Shown: piece by piece, positions 37,371 to 46,395 of the stretch
Layout: each line of letters starts with the position of its first letter
Numbering within the stretch: position 1 is the stretch's first letter
NCBI GenBank assembly: GCA_947259275.1
Contig: CAMYMH010000002.1
Span: 97,997-161,996 of the forward strand
DNA from: an uncultured Acidimicrobiaceae bacterium
GTDB lineage: Bacteria; Actinomycetota; Acidimicrobiia; Spongiisociales; SHLN01
DNA length: 64,000 nt
Direction of reading: 5' to 3'
Position numbers and translations under genes: made by a program
The notes under the pieces: generated by a model
Told to the model about the DNA's origin: nothing
The model's database searches: none
The model's input: only the letters and a program-made list of their open reading frames with translations

Positions 37371-38776
37371 CCACCGATCCGGTTCGTGGCATCTTCACCA
37401 ACCGCACCCTCAACCTCAGGTCCATCAAGGCCATCGGATACGACATGGATTACACCCTGATCCACTACCGCACGGATGATCTGGAGCACCGTGCCTATGA
37501 CATCACCCGGGAGCGGCTGGCGGCGAGGGGATGGCCGGTCGACGATCTGGTATTCGACCCCACCAGCGTGGTGCGCGGCCTGGCCGTCGACCTCGAGCTG
37601 GGCAATCTGGTCAAAGCAACCCGCTTCGGGTACGTGATCCGCGCCTCACACGGCACCCGGATGCTCACCTACGACGAGGTGCGCAATGCGTACTCGGGAA
37701 CGCTCATCGATCTGGCCGAGAGCAGATACGAGTTCATGAACACCCTCTATTCGTTGTCGGAGGGCAACCTGTTCGCCCAACTGGTCGATCTGTACGATGC
37801 CGGCCGTCTGCCGGGGGTTCGCAGCTACTACGAGGTGGCCGATGCCGTGCAGCAGGCGCTCGACCGCACCCACGTCGATGGAACGCTCAAAGCCGAGATC
37901 CATGCCGATCCGGACCGGTACGTCGTACCCGACCCGGAAGTGGTCAGGGCCCTGCTCGACCAGCAGCATGCCGGCAAACATCTGATGCTCATCACCAACG
38001 CCAACTGGGAGTTCGCCGACCAGATGATGAAGCTGGCCTTCGACCCGTACCTGCCGGGAGCCATGACCTGGCGGGATCTGTTTGCGACCATCATCGTGTC
38101 GGCCGGCAAGCCGGGGTTCTTCTCCCACGACCACCACTTCTACCGGGTGGTGGACGAGGAAAACGCGTTGCTCCGTCCTCATCGCGGCAAGCTCGAGGAC
38201 GGCTCGGTGTATTACGGGGGGAATGCCACCCAGCTGGAGGAGAGCCTCGGCCTGTCCGGCGATGAGATTCTCTACGTCGGCGATCACCTCTTCGGTGACG
38301 TGCATGTGTCCAAGTCGATGTTTCGCTGGCGGACCGCTCTGATTCTGCGGGAACTGGAGGCAGAGTTGCGGGCGATCGTCGGCTTCCAGCAGAGCGAAGA
38401 CACGCTGACGGCACTCATGGCCGAGAAGGCCGACCTCGAGCACCGGCGGGCCCGGCTCCGGCTGGAAGCGCTGCGCGTCGAGTTCGGCTCGGGCGAGGGC
38501 GGCACCGGGGCCGCCGAACTCGGCGAGGAGTTGGAGGCGCTGCAATCACTGATCGTCGCCCTCGACGATCAAATCGCTCCCTTCGCGCGGGCTTCGGGCC
38601 AGCTGGGCAATGCCACCTGGGGGCCGATCATGCGAGCCGGGAACGACAAGAGCCTCTTCGCCCGCCAGGTCGAGCGCTACGCCGACGTGTACACCTCGCG
38701 GGCCTCGAACTTCCTGATGGAGACGCCGTTCGCCTTCCTGCGAGCGCCCCGGGGGTCACTACCGCACGACGGGTAG
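37367..38776 (+). CDS. HAD-type 5'-nucleotidase (PF05761-like)
   Basis: 469 residues. The HAD nucleophile motif is GYDMDYTLIHY (Asp26, Asp28), and later TNANWEFADQMM and YVGDHLFGDVHVSK are motifs II and IV. Such enzymes dephosphorylate purine nucleotides, IMP or GMP in the related cytosolic family. A coiled-coil-like helix is visible near residues 335-400 (ALMAEKADLEHRRARL). It is translationally coupled to the methyltransferase gene. Confidence 0.88.
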   Translation: MTTDPVRGIFTNRTLNLRSIKAIGYDMDYTLIHYRTDDLEHRAYDITRERLAARGWPVDDLVFDPTSVVRGLAVDLELGNLVKATRFGYVIRASHGTRMLTYDEVRNAYSGTLIDLAESRYEFMNTLYSLSEGNLFAQLVDLYDAGRLPGVRSYYEVADAVQQALDRTHVDGTLKAEIHADPDRYVVPDPEVVRALLDQQHAGKHLMLITNANWEFADQMMKLAFDPYLPGAMTWRDLFATIIVSAGKPGFFSHDHHFYRVVDEENALLRPHRGKLEDGSVYYGGNATQLEESLGLSGDEILYVGDHLFGDVHVSKSMFRWRTALILRELEAELRAIVGFQQSEDTLTALMAEKADLEHRRARLRLEALRVEFGSGEGGTGAAELGEELEALQSLIVALDDQIAPFARASGQLGNATWGPIMRAGNDKSLFARQVERYADVYTSRASNFLMETPFAFLRAPRGSLPHDG

Positions 38777-38883
38777 CAGGTCAGCGGTTGCCATTGCGTG
38801 GGAGACAATCGAGTGGGCGTGTCGGTATTGGTCCCGAGGACCTGCCCACGGTTAACCGAGTTCGCGTTCTCTAGGCTTGCCCG

Positions 38884-41800
38884 ATGGGATTCCGCTGCAA
38901 TTCGTGTGGCTCGGACGTGCCGGGCGGGGCCCGATTCTGTCCAACTTGCGGGTCGGCCGTAGCCAGCAGCTGTCCGAGTTGTGGAACCGAAACCCCGGAG
39001 GGTGCTTCGTTCTGCCCTTCGTGTGGCCATGCGCTTGTCGGGGAGGACTCCACTTCAGATGAGGTGGCGGTGTCGACCGAAGCACGCAAGGTGGTGTCGG
39101 TGCTGTTTGTCGATATGGTCGGGTTCACTTCGGATACCGAACGGGCGGATCCTGAGGATGTCCGCGTCCGACTGACGGAGTACCACAAGACGGTGCGTGC
39201 AGACGTGGAACGGTATGGGGGGACGGTCGAGAAGCTCATCGGCGACGGCGTCTTCGCAGTTTTTGGAGTACCCACCGCTCACGAAGACGATCCAGAACGC
39301 GCGGTGCGAGCGGCCCTCCGGATCCAGGAGTCAGTGGCCGCTATGCGCGAGGCCGGTACGGACCTGCAGGTGCGAGCCGCCGTAACGACCGGGGAAGCCA
39401 TCGTCCAGTTGAGCGATGACGGTGGCGAGGGCATCATCGGCGATGTGGTCAACACCGCGTCTCGTCTCGAGGGTGTCGCCCCCCCGGGGGGAGTTGTGGT
39501 CGACGGCCGCACCTACGCCGCTGCCCGCATAACTATCGACTTCGAAGGCCTGGATCCGGTTTCGGTCAAGGGCAAGGTGGAACCGGTTGCGATTTGGAAG
39601 GCGAGGGGGGCGAGAAGCCGATACGGTGCTGCAGTCGAGGAGAGTGATGTCACCCCGTTTCTGGGCCGGGAACGGGAGCTGGCGGGCCTCATCGACGCAC
39701 TCGGCCGGACGGTCGAAGAGCAATCGATCCAGCTCGTGACCATCACCGGTGAGCCGGGCGTCGGTAAGTCCCGATTGATCAAAGAGTTGTTCCGCCATGT
39801 GGACGGGCGACCCGAGCTGATGTTCTGGCGTCAGGGCCGTTGCCTGCCGTATGGGGAGGGCATCACCTTCTGGGCGATCGGAGAGATCCTCAAGGCTCAC
39901 GCCGGGATACTCGACGGTGAGTCGTCAGAGGCGGCCACCGGCAAATGGGCCAGCACGGTCCGCGACCTCTTTCCGGAATCATCGGATTCGGTCTGGGTGC
40001 AAAAAGCACTTGCTCCGCTGGTCGGGCTTCAGGCCGGGAAAGGAGGGGGTGATCGAGAGGAGCTGTTTGCGGCCGGGCGCTCCTTCATCGAAGCCGTGGC
40101 GGAACGCGATCCGCTGATCTTGGTGATTGAGGATCTCCACTGGGCCGACCCGGCGCTCATCGACTTCCTCGAGCATCTCCTGGATTGGGTGAGCGAGAGC
40201 CCGGTGCTGCTGGTTAGTTCTGCCCGCCCCGAGCTGTTCTCTGAGTACCCGGCCTGGGGTGGAGGTAAGCGCAACGCGGTGACCGTGGCGTTATCTCCCC
40301 TGAGTGACCAGTTGACCGACGACCTCCTCACCAGCCTGATGCCGGGCGGTTTTGAGTCACAAGAGGAAAGAGAGCTGCTGCTGGAACGGTGTAGCGGCAA
40401 CCCGCTGTACGCCATCGAGTTCTCCCGCCTTGCATCGGAGGGCGGGAGCCCCGAACAGCTGCCGGCCAATATCGAAGCAGTTGTTACCGCCCGTCTCGAT
40501 CTCCTCCCCGAGGAAGAGAAGCGTTTCCTACAGGTCGCGTCGGTAGTTGGCAAAGTGTTCTGGTCCAATGCGGTGGAGTTCATGTCCCCCAGCGGTAGCC
40601 GGGACACCGGCGAGGTTTTGCGCTCGTTGACTTCTCGAGAGATGATCCGACCCATCCGTCGGTCCTCGATGCACGGACAAGAGGAGTTCACCTTTTGGCA
40701 CGTCCTGGTCAGGGATGTCGCCTATGGGCAGCTGACGAAGGTTGAGCGGGCCCGTCTGCACGAGAGCATGGCGAGCTGGCTGGAAGCAACCAACACAGAA
40801 CGGGTGGCCGACGCCGCCGAGCTCTTGCTTCATCACCTGGGACAGGCCATTGACCTCGGGAGACTCGAGGCAGATGAACGGCCCGAGTTGTTCGCCAAGG
40901 CGTATCAATTCTCGCTGGCTGCAGCCGAGCGCTCGAGTCACATCGATGCCGAGCGGGCGTTGAAGCAGCTGCGGCGAGCGGTCGAGTTTTCCGTCGGACC
41001 AGCCGAGCGGGGCAAGGCGCTGGTCGAGTTGGCCGCCATCGGCTACCTTGCCGGTCATCTTGACGAAGCTGATGAGGCGGCTTCGCGAGGGTCTCTGGAA
41101 ATGGAGGCGGCCGGTGATCGGCTCGGTCAGGCGAGGGCGGCAGCCGAACGGAGCCGCGTCGCCTGGTTGCGGGGAGACGGAGCCCAGGCAGACAGCTACT
41201 CGCAGTTGAGTGTTGACCTGGTCGAAGGGATGGAGCCGAGCGTCGACCTGGCCCAAATCTATGTCAATCACGCCACTCAACTCATGCTGCGGGGCCTGAT
41301 GGAAGAGGCGCAAGAACTCGGCCAGCGCACGCTGGCGATGGCGCGCCGGCTCGGTGCGACCCGGGAAGAGGCCGGCGCTCTGTCCGTTCTCGGTGCTGTC
41401 ACGGAGGATCCGGACATCTTGCGAGAGGCGCTGCGCATCAACCTCGATGGCGGCTTCACGGGTCGAGCCATGTCCAGCTACAACAATCTAACGACGACCC
41501 TGCAGTGGGTTGAAGGCCCGGTACCGGCCACGAAACTCATCAAAGAGGCCGTCGAAATGGCAGGACAACGTGGGCACGGGTCGGGAGAAATCTGGTCACG
41601 ACTCACGCTCCTCGAGCACAGGATGGTCGAAGGCAACCTTCCCCAATCCGCGCCGATGGCCGAGGCCTTGTTAGAGGAAGATGAGGCCCGGGGTGGGAGC
41701 CAAGTCACCGTCGGAGCCCACTTCCATCTGACGACCATCGCCTATTTGAGCGATGAGATTGCCGTTGCGACAGACAGGATCGAAACCGACCTGGCCGGCG

Positions 41801-42324
41801 CCCGCAAGATCACTGACCTTCAGGCTCTGGCCCCGGCCTTCTCGATTGGGTCGGCAGTCTTTTTCGAGGCCGGCGACGTCGCTCGCGGACGGGGGCTGGC
41901 AGAGGAGTTCTTCGAGGTAACCAGCAGCAGGCGGGTGTGGCGGTCCTCGTTCACTCATTGGTTCGCGGATGGTCTTACCGCATCCGGACACGAGGAGCTG
42001 CTCAGATCGCTCACCGACGACCCTGAGTTTCGAGGCCCGGTGGACGAAAGTCTCCATCTCCTGGCGAGAGCCCGCCTCGACGAGGCTGACGCCGATTTCG
42101 GCGCGGCAATCGCCAAACTCGAGACCGCGATCGCTGCCTCAGACCAATTTGGCCTCATCGTTGTCGGTGCCCGACAAAGGCTCGCCCTCGCTCGCTGTCT
42201 CGTCGCCACCGATCGAGCGGACGAGGCGAGGGGGTTCCTCAAAGACGCTCGTAGTGCGGCCGCCGACGTCGGTGCCGGCCTCTACCTGCGCAAGATCGAC
42301 GAGTTAGACAGGACCATTAGCTGA
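38884..42324 (+). CDS. zinc-ribbon / class III cyclase / AAA-STAND ATPase / TPR protein
   Basis: 1146 residues. Order: two zinc ribbons (C5-C8-C19-C22 and C30-C33-C44-C47), a class III nucleotide cyclase domain with metal Asp77 and Asp121 and transition-state Asn190 and Arg194 (VVNTASR), a STAND-like ATPase with Walker A GEPGVGKSRLI (Lys295) and Walker B LILVIEDLHWAD, then helical TPR-like repeats to the end. The catalytic residues are intact, so cAMP production is plausible. The same layout is known in many bacteria as a signalling protein of unclear trigger. It lies directly before the SARP-kinase fusion in the same direction, with 97 bases between. Confidence 0.9.
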   Translation: MGFRCNSCGSDVPGGARFCPTCGSAVASSCPSCGTETPEGASFCPSCGHALVGEDSTSDEVAVSTEARKVVSVLFVDMVGFTSDTERADPEDVRVRLTEYHKTVRADVERYGGTVEKLIGDGVFAVFGVPTAHEDDPERAVRAALRIQESVAAMREAGTDLQVRAAVTTGEAIVQLSDDGGEGIIGDVVNTASRLEGVAPPGGVVVDGRTYAAARITIDFEGLDPVSVKGKVEPVAIWKARGARSRYGAAVEESDVTPFLGRERELAGLIDALGRTVEEQSIQLVTITGEPGVGKSRLIKELFRHVDGRPELMFWRQGRCLPYGEGITFWAIGEILKAHAGILDGESSEAATGKWASTVRDLFPESSDSVWVQKALAPLVGLQAGKGGGDREELFAAGRSFIEAVAERDPLILVIEDLHWADPALIDFLEHLLDWVSESPVLLVSSARPELFSEYPAWGGGKRNAVTVALSPLSDQLTDDLLTSLMPGGFESQEERELLLERCSGNPLYAIEFSRLASEGGSPEQLPANIEAVVTARLDLLPEEEKRFLQVASVVGKVFWSNAVEFMSPSGSRDTGEVLRSLTSREMIRPIRRSSMHGQEEFTFWHVLVRDVAYGQLTKVERARLHESMASWLEATNTERVADAAELLLHHLGQAIDLGRLEADERPELFAKAYQFSLAAAERSSHIDAERALKQLRRAVEFSVGPAERGKALVELAAIGYLAGHLDEADEAASRGSLEMEAAGDRLGQARAAAERSRVAWLRGDGAQADSYSQLSVDLVEGMEPSVDLAQIYVNHATQLMLRGLMEEAQELGQRTLAMARRLGATREEAGALSVLGAVTEDPDILREALRINLDGGFTGRAMSSYNNLTTTLQWVEGPVPATKLIKEAVEMAGQRGHGSGEIWSRLTLLEHRMVEGNLPQSAPMAEALLEEDEARGGSQVTVGAHFHLTTIAYLSDEIAVATDRIETDLAGARKITDLQALAPAFSIGSAVFFEAGDVARGRGLAEEFFEVTSSRRVWRSSFTHWFADGLTASGHEELLRSLTDDPEFRGPVDESLHLLARARLDEADADFGAAIAKLETAIAASDQFGLIVVGARQRLALARCLVATDRADEARGFLKDARSAAADVGAGLYLRKIDELDRTIS

Positions 42325-42421
42325 GTGGCAACTCCCTTGAGGGGATAGCCGGACCAGAGAGGGCGAAGCCGTGTCGTAGCCGATTCGTGTAGGGTCGTGG
42401 CTCCGGAGCAAGGGAGGGTCA

Positions 42422-45400
42422 TTGGAGTTCCGGATTCTCGGTCCGGTCGAGGTCACCCACGATGGGAAGCCTGTGGATGTGGGACCGCGTAAGCAGCGTT
42501 CGCTCCTGGCGCTGTTGCTCCTCAACGCCAACCGGCTCCTGTCGACAGACCGAATTCTCGACCAGCTCTGGGGTGATGAGGCCGACGACAAGAGAAAGGC
42601 GCTCTGGACTCACATCTCCCGCCTGCGGGCGGCACTCGAGCCGGATCGGCGGGCTCGAGGCGAGAGTGAGATCTTGGTCACGAAGGACCAGGGCTACATG
42701 CTGAGCGTTGCCCCGGATTCGATTGATGCCTACCGCTTCGAGACCGAGGCCATTGAAGGGCGGTCACTCGTCAACTCCGATCCGCCCAAGGCTGCAGAGA
42801 TTCTTCGCGATGCACTGGCGCTATGGCGGGGCACGGCGCTGCAGGATTTCGCCTACGACGACTTCGCTCAGAGCGAGATTGGGCGACTGGAGGAGTTGCG
42901 TATATCGGCGCTCGAGGATCGCATCGAAGCCGACATCGCTTCCGGGGTCGGTACTCCCGTCATTGGCGAGCTGGAGGCGCTGGCGGTAGAGCATCCGTAT
43001 CGAGAGCGCATCACGTGCCTCCTCATGGTGGCCTTGTACGGGGCCGAACGACAGGCGGAAGCGCTGCGAGCTTTCTCCCGCCTCCGCATGCACCTGGTCG
43101 AAGAACTCGGGATCGAACCGTCGGAGAGCGCTCGACAACTCGAGCAGCGCATCCTCGATCAAGACCCGTCGGTCAAAGAGGTGTCCCGGAGCCCCGACTT
43201 CGCCGGGTTGAAGACGGCGGGCGACTTCGAGCTGCACGATGTGATCGGCGAGGGCCGCTTCGGGGTGATCTACCGGGCTCATCAGCGATCGGTCAACCGC
43301 CAGGTGGCCGTCAAGGTGGTGAGACCGGAGTACGCCAACAACCCGGAGTTCCTCCGTCGATTCGAATACGAGGCCCAACTCGTGGCCAAGCTCGAGCACC
43401 CACACATCGTCCCGCTCTATGCGTTCTGGCGGGATCCAGCCGGTGCCTATCTCGCTATGCGGTTCTTCAGGGGTGGCAGCCTGCGACACGCCCTCGAGCT
43501 AGGTGCTTGGCGCCCGCAACGAACCGTACGGCTGATCGAGCAGCTGGCGTCTGCCATGGACGCGGCCCATCGTCAAGGCGTTCTCCATCGAGACATCAAG
43601 CCGGCCAATGTCCTCCTCGACAACGACGGCAACGCATACCTGTCTGACTTCGGCATGGCCAAATTCATGGACGCGGCGCTGTCCACCCAGTCGGGCGCCA
43701 CCGTGGCGACCCCCGCCTACATGTCTCCCGAGCAGCTCGGAGAGGGCCCGCCGGTCCCTGCGTCCGATGTCTATGCCCTCGGAATCGTGGCCTACGAGGC
43801 CCTCAGCGGTCACCATCCCTATCCGACCGACTCGGTTGCCGCGATGATCAAACACCAACTCAATGATCCGCTTCCCTCGCTCGGCACCGAGATTCACCAA
43901 ATCGAACCGGCCATCGACGAGGTGTTGGCTCGGGCGACTGCCAAGGATCCGGCCGACCGCTTTTCGGACGCTCTCGAGTTCGCGGGCGAATTGGCCGCCG
44001 CCATCGGTATGCCCGCTCGACCGTCTGGGATCGCACCGCCGACGCGGGAGGCCAGTCCGGTTGCCGATCCGGTGCTCGAGGATTTCGTTACCGAACAGAC
44101 TCCGTTCGGCCCGATCGCGATGGATGAGATAGCGACCAGGGGTGTCTACCGGGACCTGTACAGCAGCGACAACCAGATTCACGACGAGATCGTCCAGCGG
44201 AGACCGTCGTTCATCGTCGGCCGGCGGGGGGCGGGTAAGACGGCGCTGATGCGAGTTCCGTTGCTTGACGCCGCCAACCTTCTCATCGAGTTCAAGTCGT
44301 CGGATCTGTTCGCACAGGTGCTGGCATGTGTCGACGCGCTCGAGCGCACGGGCAGCCGGATCTTCGTTCAGCAGATCAGTGACATCTGGGACGGGGTCGT
44401 GTGGAGCGGTTTGTGCCTGGCCATTGCCCAGTTGGATGGGGCGGCCGAGTTGCCGCCCGGTGAGCTGCACACCATCCAGCGGTATGTGGCGGGAGCCGGC
44501 GAGCTGTCCACATTGACGGTCGACGAGATGGGAGCGGCCTACTGCCGGATGCTGGCGGGTGTTTCAACGGCGCAGCGGGACTGGTCCGCGGTTCACGAGG
44601 TCGGGTTGGGAGGCGTTTCGCTCGTCGAGGCCCGCGAGGCGGGCCGCCGTCTCCTACGCTTGGCGGAGCTTCGTCCGGTGGTGCTGATCGACTCGATGGA
44701 GGATCTGCACCTCGAGGTTGAGACGTTGTCTAGGGTCCTGGCCGGGCTGTTCGGGCTGATCGGCAAGAGCGATCGCTCCCCAACCCAGGAGTGCGACTTC
44801 CGATTCTGTTATCCCTCCGAGTTGTGGAGCAAGCTGGCGGATTTCGCAGCCAATCCGCTCAAGGACGCCGAGAACCACATCAAGCTCTACTGGAGTGCAC
44901 CGCAACTGATCAAGATCGCCGGTCATCGTCTTTCGCTGTTTCTCCGGCTCTATCACCCGGACCATTTGACGTCCGTTCTGGGGAAGAAGGCCTATGACCC
45001 CACGTCGTTTGACGATGCTCGACGGGTCTTGCAGTCGGTGCTGCCGGCGGCGGTGCCGGGCGCCACCGGGGACCCCGAGGACACGATTGCGTTTGTCATG
45101 CGTCACACCCAGCTCTTGCCGCGGCACCTGCTTCGAATCCTGAACGGGATCATGCAGCGCAACCTGGAGCTGGGTGAGCCGGCTACTGCGGTGACGCCCG
45201 CAGCCGTGATAGACGGTGTGAGACGAGTGGAGGACCTCCTAGTAGCCGAGGTCTTCACCGCCTACGGCGCAGTGCACCAGTCCGCCCGCGATGCCTGTCG
45301 ACGACTCATCCCGGAGCTCCCGCTTGTCTTCACCGACGGATTGCTGCATCGAACATACAACCGGACCGGGATCCGCAAGGACACCGGCCTCGCCTACCTC

Positions 45401-45649
45401 GAATTCAAGGAAATGCTGGTCGAGATCGGTTGCCTGGGTCGTGTCATCGGCCGTACGGACCGGTATGTCGAGGGCGAGTTCGACTACACCCTCCCGACGC
45501 CGCTGTTCCCCAGCAGCGACGACAAGCTGTGTCTCCATCCGCTCTTCGCCGACGTGTTTCACGCTCGACGTGATTCCGGCACGCCAGAGGACCCGGTCCG
45601 TCCGGTGTATCCATACGGATCCGACCCGGATCACGTGGCGACCTGGTAG
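42422..45649 (+). CDS. fusion: SARP/BTAD regulator - Ser/Thr kinase - P-loop ATPase
   Basis: 1075 residues from a TTG at 42422 with GGGAGGG before it. Part 1 (1-255): SARP winged helix (FRILGPVEVTHDGKPVDVG) and BTAD helical domain. Part 2 (about 270-535): a complete PknB-like kinase with GEGRFG loop (276-281), Lys298, HRDIKPANV (Asp391), DFG Asp409 and TPAYMSPEQL activation end. Part 3 (about 565-1075): a P-loop domain with GRRGAGKTALM (Lys606) and a Walker B VVLIDSMEDL (Asp757), plus unrecognised C-terminal sequence. DNA binding, phosphorylation and ATP-driven switching in one chain is unusual. No membrane segment is seen, so it is cytoplasmic. Its trigger is unknown. Confidence 0.88.
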   Translation: MEFRILGPVEVTHDGKPVDVGPRKQRSLLALLLLNANRLLSTDRILDQLWGDEADDKRKALWTHISRLRAALEPDRRARGESEILVTKDQGYMLSVAPDSIDAYRFETEAIEGRSLVNSDPPKAAEILRDALALWRGTALQDFAYDDFAQSEIGRLEELRISALEDRIEADIASGVGTPVIGELEALAVEHPYRERITCLLMVALYGAERQAEALRAFSRLRMHLVEELGIEPSESARQLEQRILDQDPSVKEVSRSPDFAGLKTAGDFELHDVIGEGRFGVIYRAHQRSVNRQVAVKVVRPEYANNPEFLRRFEYEAQLVAKLEHPHIVPLYAFWRDPAGAYLAMRFFRGGSLRHALELGAWRPQRTVRLIEQLASAMDAAHRQGVLHRDIKPANVLLDNDGNAYLSDFGMAKFMDAALSTQSGATVATPAYMSPEQLGEGPPVPASDVYALGIVAYEALSGHHPYPTDSVAAMIKHQLNDPLPSLGTEIHQIEPAIDEVLARATAKDPADRFSDALEFAGELAAAIGMPARPSGIAPPTREASPVADPVLEDFVTEQTPFGPIAMDEIATRGVYRDLYSSDNQIHDEIVQRRPSFIVGRRGAGKTALMRVPLLDAANLLIEFKSSDLFAQVLACVDALERTGSRIFVQQISDIWDGVVWSGLCLAIAQLDGAAELPPGELHTIQRYVAGAGELSTLTVDEMGAAYCRMLAGVSTAQRDWSAVHEVGLGGVSLVEAREAGRRLLRLAELRPVVLIDSMEDLHLEVETLSRVLAGLFGLIGKSDRSPTQECDFRFCYPSELWSKLADFAANPLKDAENHIKLYWSAPQLIKIAGHRLSLFLRLYHPDHLTSVLGKKAYDPTSFDDARRVLQSVLPAAVPGATGDPEDTIAFVMRHTQLLPRHLLRILNGIMQRNLELGEPATAVTPAAVIDGVRRVEDLLVAEVFTAYGAVHQSARDACRRLIPELPLVFTDGLLHRTYNRTGIRKDTGLAYLEFKEMLVEIGCLGRVIGRTDRYVEGEFDYTLPTPLFPSSDDKLCLHPLFADVFHARRDSGTPEDPVRPVYPYGSDPDHVATW

Positions 45650-45976
45650 CTCCTCCTTCTCGATCTCTCGCTTGGATTAGATGGGAGGGTGCCCAAAGCA
45701 AAGGCGATGGTGTCTCGAAGTAGGGGCTATCGGGGGGACCTCGTTTGCCGTGTGGACTGTGAAGGCCACGGCGAGCAAAGCGATCGTCAGAGGACGGTTG
45801 TAGGTCCCGTACATGGGGACACGGTCCGCCCGGGTCTACACGAGCTCTTTGCTCGCAGCCTGTGATCCCCTTGCCGCCAGTTGTCTCCGAAGGGTCGGTT
45901 AGTTAAGCCGCCCTCAAACTGTCCGCGAGTCCCGCTTCGTACGTTGCCCATGCCCCTGATACGAAAGGAGCGGGCA
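45650..45976. other. 327-base gap with a structured leader candidate
   Basis: No supported gene. An antisense frame at 45787-46092 runs over the small gene and looks like a shadow. The main content is a 10-bp inverted repeat (45771-45780 with 45847-45856) enclosing a GTCCC/GGGAC hairpin, described separately. No clear -35/-10 pair stands out in the rest. Confidence 0.5.
45771..45856 (+). promoter_or_regulatory. structured RNA candidate closed by a 10-bp stem
   Basis: GCGAGCAAAG (45771-45780) pairs perfectly with CTTTGCTCGC (45847-45856). The 66 bases inside hold a GTCCC/GGGAC hairpin (about 45807-45823) and a weaker GGAC/GTCC pairing around it. It lies 120 bases upstream of the small charged protein and 121 bases after the kinase fusion. 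It could be a leader regulator, a terminator of the fusion gene, or a small RNA. It is not a tRNA: no T-loop or CCA context. Confidence 0.35.
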
Positions 45977-46177
45977 ATGTACACCCACACCACAGCAGTC
46001 AAGGCGATGGAGGAGTATCGCTTCGGAACGGAGCGGACCCGCCGTGCTCGGAGAAGGAAGGTGGTAGCAGAAGCTGAGCAGGTGGAGCCCAAGGAACGCG
46101 AGGAAGAGGAAATCGTGAAGTCCGACGAGGAGTTAGATCGGTTTGCTCAACATCCTCCGAGCAAGTTGCCTGCCTAG
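45977..46177 (+). CDS. small charged hypothetical protein
   Basis: 66 residues from the ATG at 45977, preceded by AAAGGAG seven bases away; the longer frame from 45881 lacks such a site. The sequence is rich in Arg in the middle (RTRRARRRKV) and Glu in the C-terminal half (KEREEEEIVKSDEEL), probably helical and possibly coiled or disordered. No family recognised. It is followed at once by a strong hairpin, so it is a monocistronic unit or the end of one. The context beside the kinase fusion suggests a partner, but nothing shows this. Confidence 0.6.
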   Translation: MYTHTTAVKAMEEYRFGTERTRRARRRKVVAEAEQVEPKEREEEEIVKSDEELDRFAQHPPSKLPA

Positions 46178-46180
46178 ACG

Positions 46181-46216
46181 CCAAGCCGCTGCGCCTGATC
46201 CGGTGCGGCGGCTTGG
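46181..46216 (+). terminator. strong 15-bp hairpin terminator
   Basis: CCAAGCCGC (46181-46189) pairs with GCGGCTTGG (46208-46216), and the inner bases continue pairing (two G-T wobbles) down to a six-base loop at 46196-46201. It starts 3 bases after the small gene's stop. No T-run. The gap to 46396 holds nothing else supported. Confidence 0.75.
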
Positions 46217-46395
46217 TGCTGCGGGATGAGAGATACATGAGCGCCTGGGTGAGGAGAAGCCTCATCCGACCAGAAGGTCGGAGTCGGCAACATGCCTGTC
46301 ACCACGTGGTTCGCAGGTCGGGATGGTGACGATGGCCTCTAGCCACCTTGTGCAATGACCGCCCACACTGGAATCGGATGTGTCGGAGGGGGTTG

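Noticed and set aside
45771..45856. tRNA-like length and closing stem
   Set aside because: The stem is 10 bp, there is no T-loop consensus, no D-arm and no CCA-type end.
45787..46092. A 101-residue minus-strand frame
   Set aside because: It overlaps the small charged gene, which has a good ribosome site, and has no sensible composition.
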